From Deferribacteraceae bacterium UBA6793 (GTDB taxonomy: Bacteria > Chrysiogenota > Deferribacteres > Deferribacterales > Geovibrionaceae): a DNA stretch of 64,000 nt. This document shows, piece by piece, positions 24,671 to 32,316 of this stretch; within the stretch, counting starts at the first letter, position 1, and every line of letters begins with the position of its first letter. A program made the translations under genes and the position numbers. The DNA lies in assembly GCA_002452405.1 (NCBI GenBank), contig DKFP01000010.1:62001-126000 (forward strand), given 5' to 3'. Below the pieces are notes generated by a model. It saw nothing but the letters and a program-made list of their open reading frames with translations. It made no database searches and was not told where the DNA came from.

Positions 24671-25831
24671 TTATGCTCTGTGCAGTGTCAGAAGGGTTAT
24701 CTCCGAAGGCACGCCAACGCGCATTGGCGGTCCCCAGTATCCCGTTCCGGTATTGACGTAAACCCACATATCCTTATGGCGGTTAAGCCCTTTATAATAC
24801 TTCTGAAAGAACGGTATAAGCAGACTGAAAGGAAAATACTGACCCGCGTGGGTATGTCCGGAAAGCTGTAGATCAACTCCCGCGGCATATGCATCGGCAT
24901 AGCTGTTGGGCTGGTGCGCCAGCATTATCTTTTTCGTACCGGATGGCACACCGTCGAACGCCCTCTTCGCGCTTGATGCGTGAAGTGCGCCGTAGTGTCT
25001 CGTTGAATAGTCGCTGACACCGCCGACAGCTATCTCTGCACCATTCACACTCAAAAGCTCGTGCGCGTTTATCAGCGGTTTTGCACCCATCCGCTCAAAC
25101 TCGTCTATCCAGCCGGGAGCGTCCCAGTAATACTCGTGGTTGCCTGTGACATAATAAACCCCGTGGCGTGCTTTCAGCTCCGCAAGAGGCGATATGTCGT
25201 TTCGCAGGTCTTTGACGTGTCCGTCCGCAAAATCCCCTGTGAGCGCCACAATATCCGCATCAAGGGTGTTAACGCGGTTGACCACTGTCTGCGCGAACCT
25301 GCGCCCGATTGTCGGTCCCACGTGCAGGTCTGACACCTGTACGATACGGAATCCCTCTAACTGCTCCGGCAGGTCTTTCACTGGCACCTTGACCTCTTTA
25401 ACAGACGGCTCCGCGTGCGCCTGCCCTATTCCGAGCACCGTCGAACCGACGGTCAGCACACCAAGCGTGAGCAGAACGCGGCGCTCCATGTCTACAGTGT
25501 CTGTGGGCGGCGCAATAAACCGCCAGATTATTGCACCGACATCAGTTATAACGCCGTATGCCGCAAGAAGCGTCACCATGCCGAACGCCGTGTATGAAAC
25601 CCAGTTGACGGCTATGAACAGCCATGTCAGACCCATTTCGCTTTTGAGCCGAGGCAGGAACATCCTGTCACCTATGGGAGCAAGCAGCTCTATTAAAAAG
25701 ATAAAAGCCACTATCATCCACGCCAGCGCCATGTGCTCTTTAGCCCACTGCCAGCGGGTGATTATCCTTGAAAATGCATAAATATTTATAAGGGCGAAAA
25801 TACCCAGAACAACTGCAAATCTGATTCCCAT
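24671..25831 (-). CDS. Membrane-anchored metallophosphoesterase (YaeI/YkuE type)
   Basis: 386 residues: four to five membrane helices in the first 150 residues, then a calcineurin-like phosphoesterase domain. The metal-site motifs are all present: SDLHVG, GDFADGH, GNHEYY, LAHQP and SGHTHAGQ. Family members act on phosphodiesters or lipid headgroups at the membrane; the substrate here is unknown. The catalytic domain follows the sequence GQAHAEPS and probably faces the periplasm. GAGG precedes the ATG. Single-gene unit, convergent with nfnB. Confidence 0.88.
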   Translation of the reverse strand: MGIRFAVVLGIFALINIYAFSRIITRWQWAKEHMALAWMIVAFIFLIELLAPIGDRMFLPRLKSEMGLTWLFIAVNWVSYTAFGMVTLLAAYGVITDVGAIIWRFIAPPTDTVDMERRVLLTLGVLTVGSTVLGIGQAHAEPSVKEVKVPVKDLPEQLEGFRIVQVSDLHVGPTIGRRFAQTVVNRVNTLDADIVALTGDFADGHVKDLRNDISPLAELKARHGVYYVTGNHEYYWDAPGWIDEFERMGAKPLINAHELLSVNGAEIAVGGVSDYSTRHYGALHASSAKRAFDGVPSGTKKIMLAHQPNSYADAYAAGVDLQLSGHTHAGQYFPFSLLIPFFQKYYKGLNRHKDMWVYVNTGTGYWGPPMRVGVPSEITLLTLHRA

Positions 25832-25881
25832 ATATTCCTCTTAATCAAATGTTTGTATAATCTTGTCCGGCAGCCCCATTA

Positions 25882-25915
25882 TTGCAAGACAAATATAATT
25901 ATGTATAATAGACGG
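25882..25915 (+). promoter_or_regulatory. Promoter of ferredoxin gene, apparently leaderless
   Basis: TTGCAA (25882-25887), 16-base spacer, TATAAT (25904-25909), then six bases and the ATG at 25916. A second TATAAT lies at 25894-25899. There is no Shine-Dalgarno. Confidence 0.65.
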
Positions 25916-26131
25916 ATGGCAAACGAAAGGGTTCAGGTTATCACAGACAGATGCAGAGGCTGCGGGGCGTGCGTTACGGTTTGTCCGGAGTGGGCTGTCA
26001 CCCTGTTTACAGACAGGAATAACCGTAAAATCATACGCATAGAAGCCGCAAAATGCAGCGGATGCGGAGACTGTATACCCATGTGCCGTTATCATGCGAT
26101 TATTTCAGAGGGGGAAGAGGATGCAGAATAA
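25916..26131 (+). CDS. 2[4Fe-4S] ferredoxin
   Basis: A 71-residue cytoplasmic ferredoxin with two cluster motifs, CRGCGACVTVCPEW and CSGCGDCIPMCRYH. The second motif ends in CR instead of the usual CP. I start it at MANERV because it sits just before the first cysteine motif and right after a strong promoter; an ATG 15 bases earlier would add five residues. The methyltransferase downstream overlaps it by 11 bases, so the two are translationally linked. Redox partner unknown. Confidence 0.88.
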   Translation: MANERVQVITDRCRGCGACVTVCPEWAVTLFTDRNNRKIIRIEAAKCSGCGDCIPMCRYHAIISEGEEDAE

Positions 26132-26879
26132 TACCAACGCGGAACCTAAGGATTTCTGGAACAAGCGGGCACACGAGTTCGGCAGATTTGAAAACACTCA
26201 GCAGGACAACACACAGGATATTCTTGAGATGATGCGCAGAATGGGTGTGGATTTCAGCGGAAAAACGGTTATAGATGCAGGATGCGGAACAGGCAGATAT
26301 ACCCTGAACCTTGCGAAAGAAGCGGCGCATGTCACAGGAGTGGATATTTCCGAAGAAATGCTCCGTTTTCTGAACGAAGACGCAAAAACACACGGCATCA
26401 GCAATATAAACACTATCTGTTCCGACTGGAATGACTTCATGCCGGACAGAAAATACGATATAGCCTTCTGCACCATGTCTCCCGCTTTAAGAGCCGCAGA
26501 GGCACGAAAAAAACTGAATGACTGCGCGACGGGTTCCGTTGTTTACATGGGCTTCGACGGGCTGCGCTCGTCTGACATTTTGGAGCATCTTTGCCCGCTA
26601 TTCGGCATCACCCCGAAAACATTCTGCGACGCGGTAAAAATGCGCGCATGGCTGGATGAAAACGGAATCAGCTACCAATGTGAAAACATCGAAGGGGAGT
26701 GGTCACACAGCAAACCTCTGGACGAGCTGGCAGACAGCGCGATCCACATGCTTGAAGCATACGGAGTGCCCATAAACAGAAACGTCGTTGAAGCAAACCT
26801 TGAGCCTTTTAAAACACAGGACGGCACATGCACCGAGACCATAAGGTTCAGAAGTGCCCTGATCGTCTGGAGCAAGTAA
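26121..26879 (+). CDS. Class I SAM-dependent methyltransferase
   Basis: 252-residue cytoplasmic protein with the SAM-binding motif VIDAGCGTGRYTLNLA (about 51-66), acidic loop VTGVDISEEML and a motif IV-like region FCTMSPALRA. The C-terminal part is divergent, and the substrate cannot be named. GGGGA precedes the ATG. It is coupled to the ferredoxin gene; a ferredoxin-methyltransferase pair may point to modification of a cofactor or metalloid, but that is a guess. Confidence 0.85.
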   Translation: MQNNTNAEPKDFWNKRAHEFGRFENTQQDNTQDILEMMRRMGVDFSGKTVIDAGCGTGRYTLNLAKEAAHVTGVDISEEMLRFLNEDAKTHGISNINTICSDWNDFMPDRKYDIAFCTMSPALRAAEARKKLNDCATGSVVYMGFDGLRSSDILEHLCPLFGITPKTFCDAVKMRAWLDENGISYQCENIEGEWSHSKPLDELADSAIHMLEAYGVPINRNVVEANLEPFKTQDGTCTETIRFRSALIVWSK

Positions 26880-26880
26880 C

Positions 26881-27123
26881 TCAGGCTATTTTAAGCAGCT
26901 TCGCAACACACTGTTCAACGTCCTTTGTGCTGGAAAAAAGGTTCCCGCAGCCGACGTCACCGAACGGTTCGTAGTTATCCAGATGGTCGATGAGTTCGTG
27001 TATAAGCTCAGGGTCTGAATTTTTATTTTCGCAGATAAATCTTATGCTCGCAAAAAGCGTATCCGGCAGATCCTGCTCGTTCGAAGCCCTGAGAGCTACT
27101 TTAAAAAGTTGTTCGTATATCAT
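26881..27123 (-). CDS. Small hypothetical protein
   Basis: 80-residue acidic protein of unknown function. It is mostly helical in appearance (LIHELIDHLDNYEPFGD) and has three cysteines (FICENKN, GCGN, QCVAKL) without a known motif. Start chosen at 27123, where GAGGTG sits a few bases upstream. It stands alone on the minus strand, its stop one base from the convergent methyltransferase stop. No membrane segment or signal peptide. Confidence 0.6.
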   Translation of the reverse strand: MIYEQLFKVALRASNEQDLPDTLFASIRFICENKNSDPELIHELIDHLDNYEPFGDVGCGNLFSSTKDVEQCVAKLLKIA

Positions 27124-27252
27124 GTCAGCACCTCTACCGCACACTAATTTATAACATTTAGAGCGTATGCCCTGCAACCAAAAAACCACTTGAGAATTAT
27201 AACGCATAGGGAGATATTGTTACTATATTAATTTATTCATTGGAGGATGCCT

Positions 27253-28305
27253 ATGTCAGAATTATTTAAACCCATCTCGCTGAACGGCGTAACACTCCGC
27301 AACCGCGTCGTCGTCCCCCCCATGTGTCAATACAGCGCAAGCGAAGGTCTGCCGGACGACTGGCACCTTGTCCACTACGGCTCCATGGCCGCGGGCGGCG
27401 CAGGCGCCATCATCATAGAAGCCACCGCAGTTTCGCCGGAAGGACGTATCAGCCCTTATGACCTCGGTCTCTGGAATGATGAACAAGAGGACAGATTCGC
27501 CCGCATCTTTGCGTTTATAGAATCACAGGGCGCTGTACCCGCTGTACAGATAGCCCATGCAGGCAGAAAAGCCTGTACCGACAAGCCTTGGCTGGGTGGA
27601 AAACCTCTGAAAGACTGGACAAATCTCCTCGCCCCAAGCGCAATCCCGTTCGACAACGAGTGTCAGACTCCTGCGGCTATGACCGTTGCGCAGATACATG
27701 AAATGACAGAAAAATTTGCTGAATCGTCAATGCGGGCCGTTCGTGCCGGAGCACGTATGGTCGAACTGCACGCCGCACACGGCTACCTTCTCAGCGAATT
27801 CATCTCCCCAATCTCCAACAAGCGCGAAGACGAATACGGCGGAAGCCTTGAAAACAGAGCGCGTTTCCTCATAGAAACGGTTAAAGCTGTTCAATCCGCC
27901 ATAGGCACGGCAGTCCCCATCTCCGTCCGCATCAGCGCAACAGACTGGCTGCCGGAAGGACAACAGCCTGAAGATTCCGTTAAGCTGGTAAATATGCTCA
28001 AACCGCTTGGTGTGGCGCTTATAGACGTTTCCACAGCAGGCGTTGCACTTGCAAAGATACCCGCCGGACCCGGTTTTCAGGTTCCGTTTGCTGAAAAGAT
28101 AAAAAAAGAAACCGGTATGACTACCTCTGCCGTGGGACTCATCACAGAGGCAAAACACGCGGAAAGCATTGTTGCCGAAGGCAAAGCGGATATTGTTATG
28201 ATTGGCAGAGGACACCTTAAAAATCATCAGTGGACGATACATGCCGCAATGGAGCTCGGAGCGGAAGCGCCTATCCCTCCGCAATACCTGCGAAGCTACA
28301 GATGA
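27253..28305 (+). CDS. NADH:flavin oxidoreductase, Old Yellow Enzyme family (YqjM-like)
   Basis: FMN-dependent TIM-barrel reductase of 350 residues. It has the YqjM-type N-terminal CQYSA motif, IAHAGRKA, the catalytic ELHAAHGYLLSEFISP region and the phosphate-binding ending MIGRGHL. Members reduce activated alkenes, nitro compounds or xenobiotics with NAD(P)H. GGAGG lies six bases before the ATG at 27253, better placed than the ATG two codons earlier. It overlaps the next MFS gene (ATGA), suggesting a small operon of enzyme plus transporter. Confidence 0.92.
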   Translation: MSELFKPISLNGVTLRNRVVVPPMCQYSASEGLPDDWHLVHYGSMAAGGAGAIIIEATAVSPEGRISPYDLGLWNDEQEDRFARIFAFIESQGAVPAVQIAHAGRKACTDKPWLGGKPLKDWTNLLAPSAIPFDNECQTPAAMTVAQIHEMTEKFAESSMRAVRAGARMVELHAAHGYLLSEFISPISNKREDEYGGSLENRARFLIETVKAVQSAIGTAVPISVRISATDWLPEGQQPEDSVKLVNMLKPLGVALIDVSTAGVALAKIPAGPGFQVPFAEKIKKETGMTTSAVGLITEAKHAESIVAEGKADIVMIGRGHLKNHQWTIHAAMELGAEAPIPPQYLRSYR

Positions 28306-29456
28306 AACGAAGCAGAGAATTTCTTATACTGCTGTTTGCAACGGTGATGACCATATCGTCCCTTTATGCGCCGCAGCCCGTTCAGCCGCTTATTGCGGAG
28401 GAGTTCGGGCTGTCCATGTCGCAGGCATCGCTTCTGACTACCGCCACGATGGTTCCGCTGGCTGTTGCACCCGTTTTCTACGGGTACATACTTGAATCAG
28501 TGTCCGCCGGAAGGGTTCTGCTTTTCTCGCTGGCGTTTCTGTCTGTATGCCAGTTCATGTTCTTCTTCTCGAACACTTTCTACCTGCTGGTCGGAGTGCG
28601 CTTTTTGCAGGGATGCGCCATCCCCGCCGTTCTGACAGGCATAATGACCTATATCGCCGACACTTCGGAAAAGAGCAACGTTCAGAAAAATATGGCTCTA
28701 TATATCTCAGCTACCATCTTCGGAGGGTTCGCCGGACGCTTTTTCTCCGGTCTGATAGCCCACTATGCCGGATGGCGGGTGATGTTCATGATTCTGGGTG
28801 TGAGTCTTGTTTTCGCGGTATACCTGATAAGAACGCTGCCGGAAAATAAAACCAGTCTGGCGAAAATGAATCCCAGTGCGGCGGCAGAGATACTTTCACA
28901 ACGGCTCTTCACAATGATTTACATCATGATTTTTTTCATGTTCTTCATGTTCGCCGCAGTGCTGAACTTTATCCCGTTCCGCCTTCGTCAGATACATCCC
29001 GATGCGGGGGAACTTCTGATAGGAATAATGTACACAGGCTACATAATGGGCATAGTAATGTCTGTTAACGTCATGAAGATAATAAAGTTTCTGGGTTCCG
29101 AGCTGCGGACTGTGTTCGCAGGACTTACATCGTTCGTACTTTCGCTTGTGCTTTTCATATCCGGCAATACACGGCTTATGTTCCTCGGTATGTTCGTTTT
29201 CTGCGCCAGCATGTTCCTTTCGCACACCGCGGCTGCGGGTTATGTCAACAAGATAGCCGACAGGCATAAAGGGGTAACAAACGGGCTGTATGTGGCATTT
29301 TACTACTCCGGCGGCGCGCTCGGCTCAATTCTTCCGGGGCTTATTTACGAGGATTTCGGGTGGCACAGCTTCATACTGTTTCTCGGTGTGCTCATGACCT
29401 CCGCGATTTTGACAGGACGTTTTGTCCTGCGCGGACATATGAGGAGAAACACATGA
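28302..29456 (+). CDS. MFS transporter (YnfM/AraJ-like)
   Basis: Inner-membrane permease of 384 residues with about twelve hydrophobic helices and the sugar-efflux-like N-terminal motif YAPQPVQPLIAEEFG. The second half ends with NGLYVAFYYSGGALGS, conserved in YnfM-type exporters. It is coupled to the OYE gene by an ATGA overlap; it may export a product or toxic compound connected with that enzyme. Substrate unknown. Confidence 0.88.
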   Translation: MKRSREFLILLFATVMTISSLYAPQPVQPLIAEEFGLSMSQASLLTTATMVPLAVAPVFYGYILESVSAGRVLLFSLAFLSVCQFMFFFSNTFYLLVGVRFLQGCAIPAVLTGIMTYIADTSEKSNVQKNMALYISATIFGGFAGRFFSGLIAHYAGWRVMFMILGVSLVFAVYLIRTLPENKTSLAKMNPSAAAEILSQRLFTMIYIMIFFMFFMFAAVLNFIPFRLRQIHPDAGELLIGIMYTGYIMGIVMSVNVMKIIKFLGSELRTVFAGLTSFVLSLVLFISGNTRLMFLGMFVFCASMFLSHTAAAGYVNKIADRHKGVTNGLYVAFYYSGGALGSILPGLIYEDFGWHSFILFLGVLMTSAILTGRFVLRGHMRRNT

Positions 29457-29468
29457 TTCCGGTTGAAT

Positions 29469-29488
29469 TTACACATTATAATGTGTAA
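29469..29488. promoter_or_regulatory. vapBC operator/promoter, perfect 20-base palindrome
   Basis: TTACACATTA followed by its exact reverse complement TAATGTGTAA. A TATAAT -10 box (29477-29482) lies inside the palindrome. This suits autorepression by the VapB-VapC complex. Confidence 0.75.
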
Positions 29489-29509
29489 GTTATCTCTATG
29501 GAGGACAAT

Positions 29510-29710
29510 ATGGCAACAAATCTTGCAATAGACGATGCACTCCTTAAAGAAGCACAGAAGATAAGCGGTATAAAGACCAAGAAAGATACAGTGAATACAG
29601 CACTTAAAGAGTTCATACTTAGAAAGAAACAGGAAGAGATACTTGAACTTTTCGGCAGCGTGGACTATGACAGTGATTACGATTACAAAAAACTGAGAAA
29701 TCGTAAATGA
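29510..29710 (+). CDS. vapB: Type II antitoxin, VapB family
   Basis: 66-residue antitoxin-like protein. The N-terminal MATNLAIDDALLKEAQKI has the ribbon-helix-helix pattern of DUF2191 VapB proteins and would bind the palindrome upstream; the C-terminal acidic tail (GSVDYDSDYDYKKLRN) would wrap the toxin. Start at 29510 with GGAGG upstream. It overlaps vapC by four bases. Confidence 0.88.
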   Translation: MATNLAIDDALLKEAQKISGIKTKKDTVNTALKEFILRKKQEEILELFGSVDYDSDYDYKKLRNRK

Positions 29711-30108
29711 AAGTGCTTGTGGATACTTCCGTATGGTCTCTTGCTCTGCGTAAAACACCTAGAGCAGAGAAGGACATTGATGTTGTTTCACGCCTTACTG
29801 ATGTTATAAAAGACTCCCGTGTTGCAATAATCGGAGCTATCAGACAGGAACTGCTCTCCGGAATATCATCCTCTGAAAAATTTGAACAACTGAAAGACAG
29901 GATGCGTTCTTTTGAGGATTTACCTCTTAACACAGAAATATATGAACTTGCGGCTGAGTTTTCTAAAACCTGCCGTATAAACGGTATCCAAGGCTCTCAT
30001 ACAGATTTTCTTATATGCGCAGTTTCAGCACACTACAATATTCCCTTTTTCACACTGGATAAGGATTTCGAAAGTTACAGACAGCATATTGAATTGAAGC
30101 TGTATTGA
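29707..30108 (+). CDS. vapC: PIN-domain ribonuclease toxin, VapC family
   Basis: 133-residue PIN-domain protein with the conserved acidic residues at Asp6 (VDTSVW), Glu48 (RQELLSG), Asp99 (SHTDFLICA) and about Asp117 (TLDKDFE). VapC toxins cleave tRNA or rRNA when free of VapB. The pair is complete and intact, so probably functional. It lies between an MFS gene and the convergent ccm operon. Confidence 0.9.
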   Translation: MKVLVDTSVWSLALRKTPRAEKDIDVVSRLTDVIKDSRVAIIGAIRQELLSGISSSEKFEQLKDRMRSFEDLPLNTEIYELAAEFSKTCRINGIQGSHTDFLICAVSAHYNIPFFTLDKDFESYRQHIELKLY

Positions 30109-30111
30109 AAA

Positions 30112-30137
30112 AAGGCTGCCCCAAAAGAGACAGCCTT
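30112..30137 (-). terminator. Terminator of the ccm operon
   Basis: Stem AAGGCTG / CAGCCTT. On the minus strand it is followed by seven T. The plus-strand exit (toward vapC) lacks a T-run, so it serves the ccm operon best. Confidence 0.85.
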
Positions 30138-30143
30138 GCGAAA

Positions 30144-30272
30144 TTATCTGTTTTCCAGTGAGTCCACTCTGGTTTCAAGGTTTTTAAGGCGCCCGCCGAG
30201 ACTGAAAAAATATGCGCCGAGAAGCACGAAAATAACTGTATAACCTGCGAAAAGATATCCGAAATTACCCAT
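30144..30272 (-). CDS. ccmD: CcmD, small heme exporter subunit
   Basis: 42-residue peptide with one membrane helix (GYLFAGYTVIFVLLGAYFF) followed by a charged coiled tail (RLKNLETRVDSLE). CcmD proteins have this size and topology and link CcmABC with CcmE for release of holo-CcmE. AGGAG lies seven bases before the ATG, and the gene overlaps ccmC by eight bases. Identity rests on size, topology and position, as sequence conservation is low in this family. Confidence 0.85.
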   Translation of the reverse strand: MGNFGYLFAGYTVIFVLLGAYFFSLGGRLKNLETRVDSLENR

Positions 30273-30930
30273 TGTTCTCTCCTATAGCATCAATTCTTCT
30301 TGAGAGTGACGCAATGCGCACCCTTTTCAGCATCATAGCGGCATAAAGCACCGAAAACGCAAAAATAGCGAAAAGCATCGCTTTCAGCATGTCGGGGTGC
30401 AGACCGCCGCCGCCCTTCTGAACAACGTTGGGGTGGATAGTTCTCCACCAGCGGATTGAAAAGAAGACTATCGGCACGTCGATGAAGCCGATAATTCCTA
30501 TTGCCGCCGCAAACTTAGCTCTTTTGTCCGCTTCTTCGATGAATTTGCGGAGCATGATGTACCCTGCATATATGAACCACAGGATTGTTGTCGTGGTGAG
30601 ACGGGGATCCCATGTCCACCATACGCCCCATATGGGTCTCGCCCAGATGGGTCCTGTGATGAGCACTATCGTACAGAACATTATACCTATCTCCGCGGAG
30701 CTTTCCGCTATGTCGTCGAACAGGAAATTCTGTTTCACCAGAAACAGAATGCTGAAAACGAACGTGATGAAGAATGCAAAAAACGCTATCCATGCGGATG
30801 CCACGTGGAAATAGAAAATCTTCTGCACGGCACCCATCATCCGCTCCACGGGAGCGAACATGAAAGCCATATAAAGCGCCGCAATGATAAGCACGATAGC
30901 GGCGATATCCAAAGGTTTCTGTAACTTCAT
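30265..30930 (-). CDS. ccmC: CcmC, heme handling protein for cytochrome c maturation
   Basis: Inner-membrane protein of 221 residues with six helices and the tryptophan-rich WWD motif (PIWGVWWTWDPRLT). Conserved histidines flank it (YFHVASAW and RTIHPNVV) and would ligate heme. CcmC loads heme onto CcmE in the periplasm. The stop of ccmB is one base upstream. Confidence 0.95.
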   Translation of the reverse strand: MKLQKPLDIAAIVLIIAALYMAFMFAPVERMMGAVQKIFYFHVASAWIAFFAFFITFVFSILFLVKQNFLFDDIAESSAEIGIMFCTIVLITGPIWARPIWGVWWTWDPRLTTTTILWFIYAGYIMLRKFIEEADKRAKFAAAIGIIGFIDVPIVFFSIRWWRTIHPNVVQKGGGGLHPDMLKAMLFAIFAFSVLYAAMMLKRVRIASLSRRIDAIGENNG

Positions 30931-30931
30931 A

Positions 30932-31609
30932 TCAATCCTCTACTATAAAATCAAACACAGCGAAAACAACTACCGTAAATATAGCATCAAAACCTGCAAG
31001 AAGCTGCATCCATTTAACAGCGTCTGCCGGATCGTGTCCCAGAATGTAGATATTCAGCGCCTGAACGGACGACAGAATAACAGGAACGATGATGGGCAGC
31101 AGAAGAAGAGGAAGCATGACCTCTCTGGTTCTGGTATTTACGGAGATTATTGAAAACAGTGTGCCCAGTATGGCAAAGCCATAGGTGCCTAAAAAGAAAA
31201 TCACAACGGGCATAGCGCCGTATGCGAAAATATTAACGTTATACAGAACCATGAAAAGCGGGATAGTGAAAATCTCCACCATGGCTATGAAAAGGAAATT
31301 GCTTATAGCTTTGCCGAAAAATATGGCACTGCGGTCAACAGGAGCCAGCAGCAGAGCGGAAAAGTTTCCGCCGGTAACTTCGCTCATCATAGATTTGTTA
31401 AGCCCCAGAATCCCTGCGAAGACGAACGACATCCAGAGGATACCGCCAACCACCTCGTTTTTAAACTGGGAACCCGGTTCGAATATAAAGCTGAAAACAA
31501 CTACCGTAAGCACGGAGAAAAGGAGCATGGAGACCACTATCTCCCTTGATTTCAGCTCGTGGAGAACGTCTTTGCTGACGATGGCTGAGATTGAACCGAG
31601 ATATTTCAT
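30932..31609 (-). CDS. ccmB: CcmB, heme exporter permease subunit
   Basis: 225-residue membrane protein with about six helices and the CcmB motif LLAPVDRSAIFFGKAISNF. It associates with CcmA to form the ABC module that releases CcmE-heme. Start overlaps the ccmA stop by four bases. No irregularity. Confidence 0.94.
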   Translation of the reverse strand: MKYLGSISAIVSKDVLHELKSREIVVSMLLFSVLTVVVFSFIFEPGSQFKNEVVGGILWMSFVFAGILGLNKSMMSEVTGGNFSALLLAPVDRSAIFFGKAISNFLFIAMVEIFTIPLFMVLYNVNIFAYGAMPVVIFFLGTYGFAILGTLFSIISVNTRTREVMLPLLLLPIIVPVILSSVQALNIYILGHDPADAVKWMQLLAGFDAIFTVVVFAVFDFIVED

Positions 31610-32316
31610 CTGCTCACCGCCTCTATGTAGCGTTCGTCAAACTCCTGCACGCTTATGTTCGCTTTCTGCTCGTTGAAAACCAGCTTGCCGCCTTTGATGA
31701 TTGCGAGTCTGGATGCGGCATCGTAACCCTGTTTCATGTTGTGAGTCACCATTACGATGGTTTTATGGTCGTCGAAAAGCTCCATAAGAATGCGTGTAAG
31801 GATATCAGAGGCGTGTGTATCAAGTCCGGTATATGGTTCGTCCAGAACGACGATTTCAGGGTCGTGCAGAAGCGCCCTTGTGATGGAGAGCCTTTGCAGC
31901 ATACCGCGGGAATAACCACGCACTTTATCGTTTCTTCGTTTATAAAGCTCAACCTTATCCAGAAGCACTTTAATGCGCTCGTCTATGTTCTGCACGTCGT
32001 ACAGTTTTGCATAGAAGCGCAGGTTCTCAAGCGCCGTCAGTTCGCTGTAAAGGAAAGGCTGATGGGATATCACGCCAAACCGGCTGCGGAAGCTGTCCTG
32101 TAATTTGTTGAGCGGTGTATTTTCGTAAAGAATCTGTCCGCTTGTGGGCGGAGTCATAGTGCAGAGGAGTTTCAGAAAGGTGGATTTGCCCGCGCCATTG
32201 GGTCCGAAAACGCTGACAAATTCGCCTTTATTAAGGGAAACGGACACATCCCGCAGTGCGTGGATGTGTCCGTATTTTTTATTTACTTTCTTAAACTCTA
32301 CCAGAGTTTCAGGCAT
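31606..32316 (-). CDS. ccmA: CcmA, ATPase of heme release complex
   Basis: ABC ATPase of 236 residues: Walker A GPNGAGKST, signature RGYSRGMLQR, Walker B VVLDEPYTGLD. It powers CcmBCD-dependent release of heme-loaded CcmE. Its start lies inside the end of ccmF (eight-base overlap). Confidence 0.93.
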   Translation of the reverse strand: MPETLVEFKKVNKKYGHIHALRDVSVSLNKGEFVSVFGPNGAGKSTFLKLLCTMTPPTSGQILYENTPLNKLQDSFRSRFGVISHQPFLYSELTALENLRFYAKLYDVQNIDERIKVLLDKVELYKRRNDKVRGYSRGMLQRLSITRALLHDPEIVVLDEPYTGLDTHASDILTRILMELFDDHKTIVMVTHNMKQGYDAASRLAIIKGGKLVFNEQKANISVQEFDERYIEAVSR

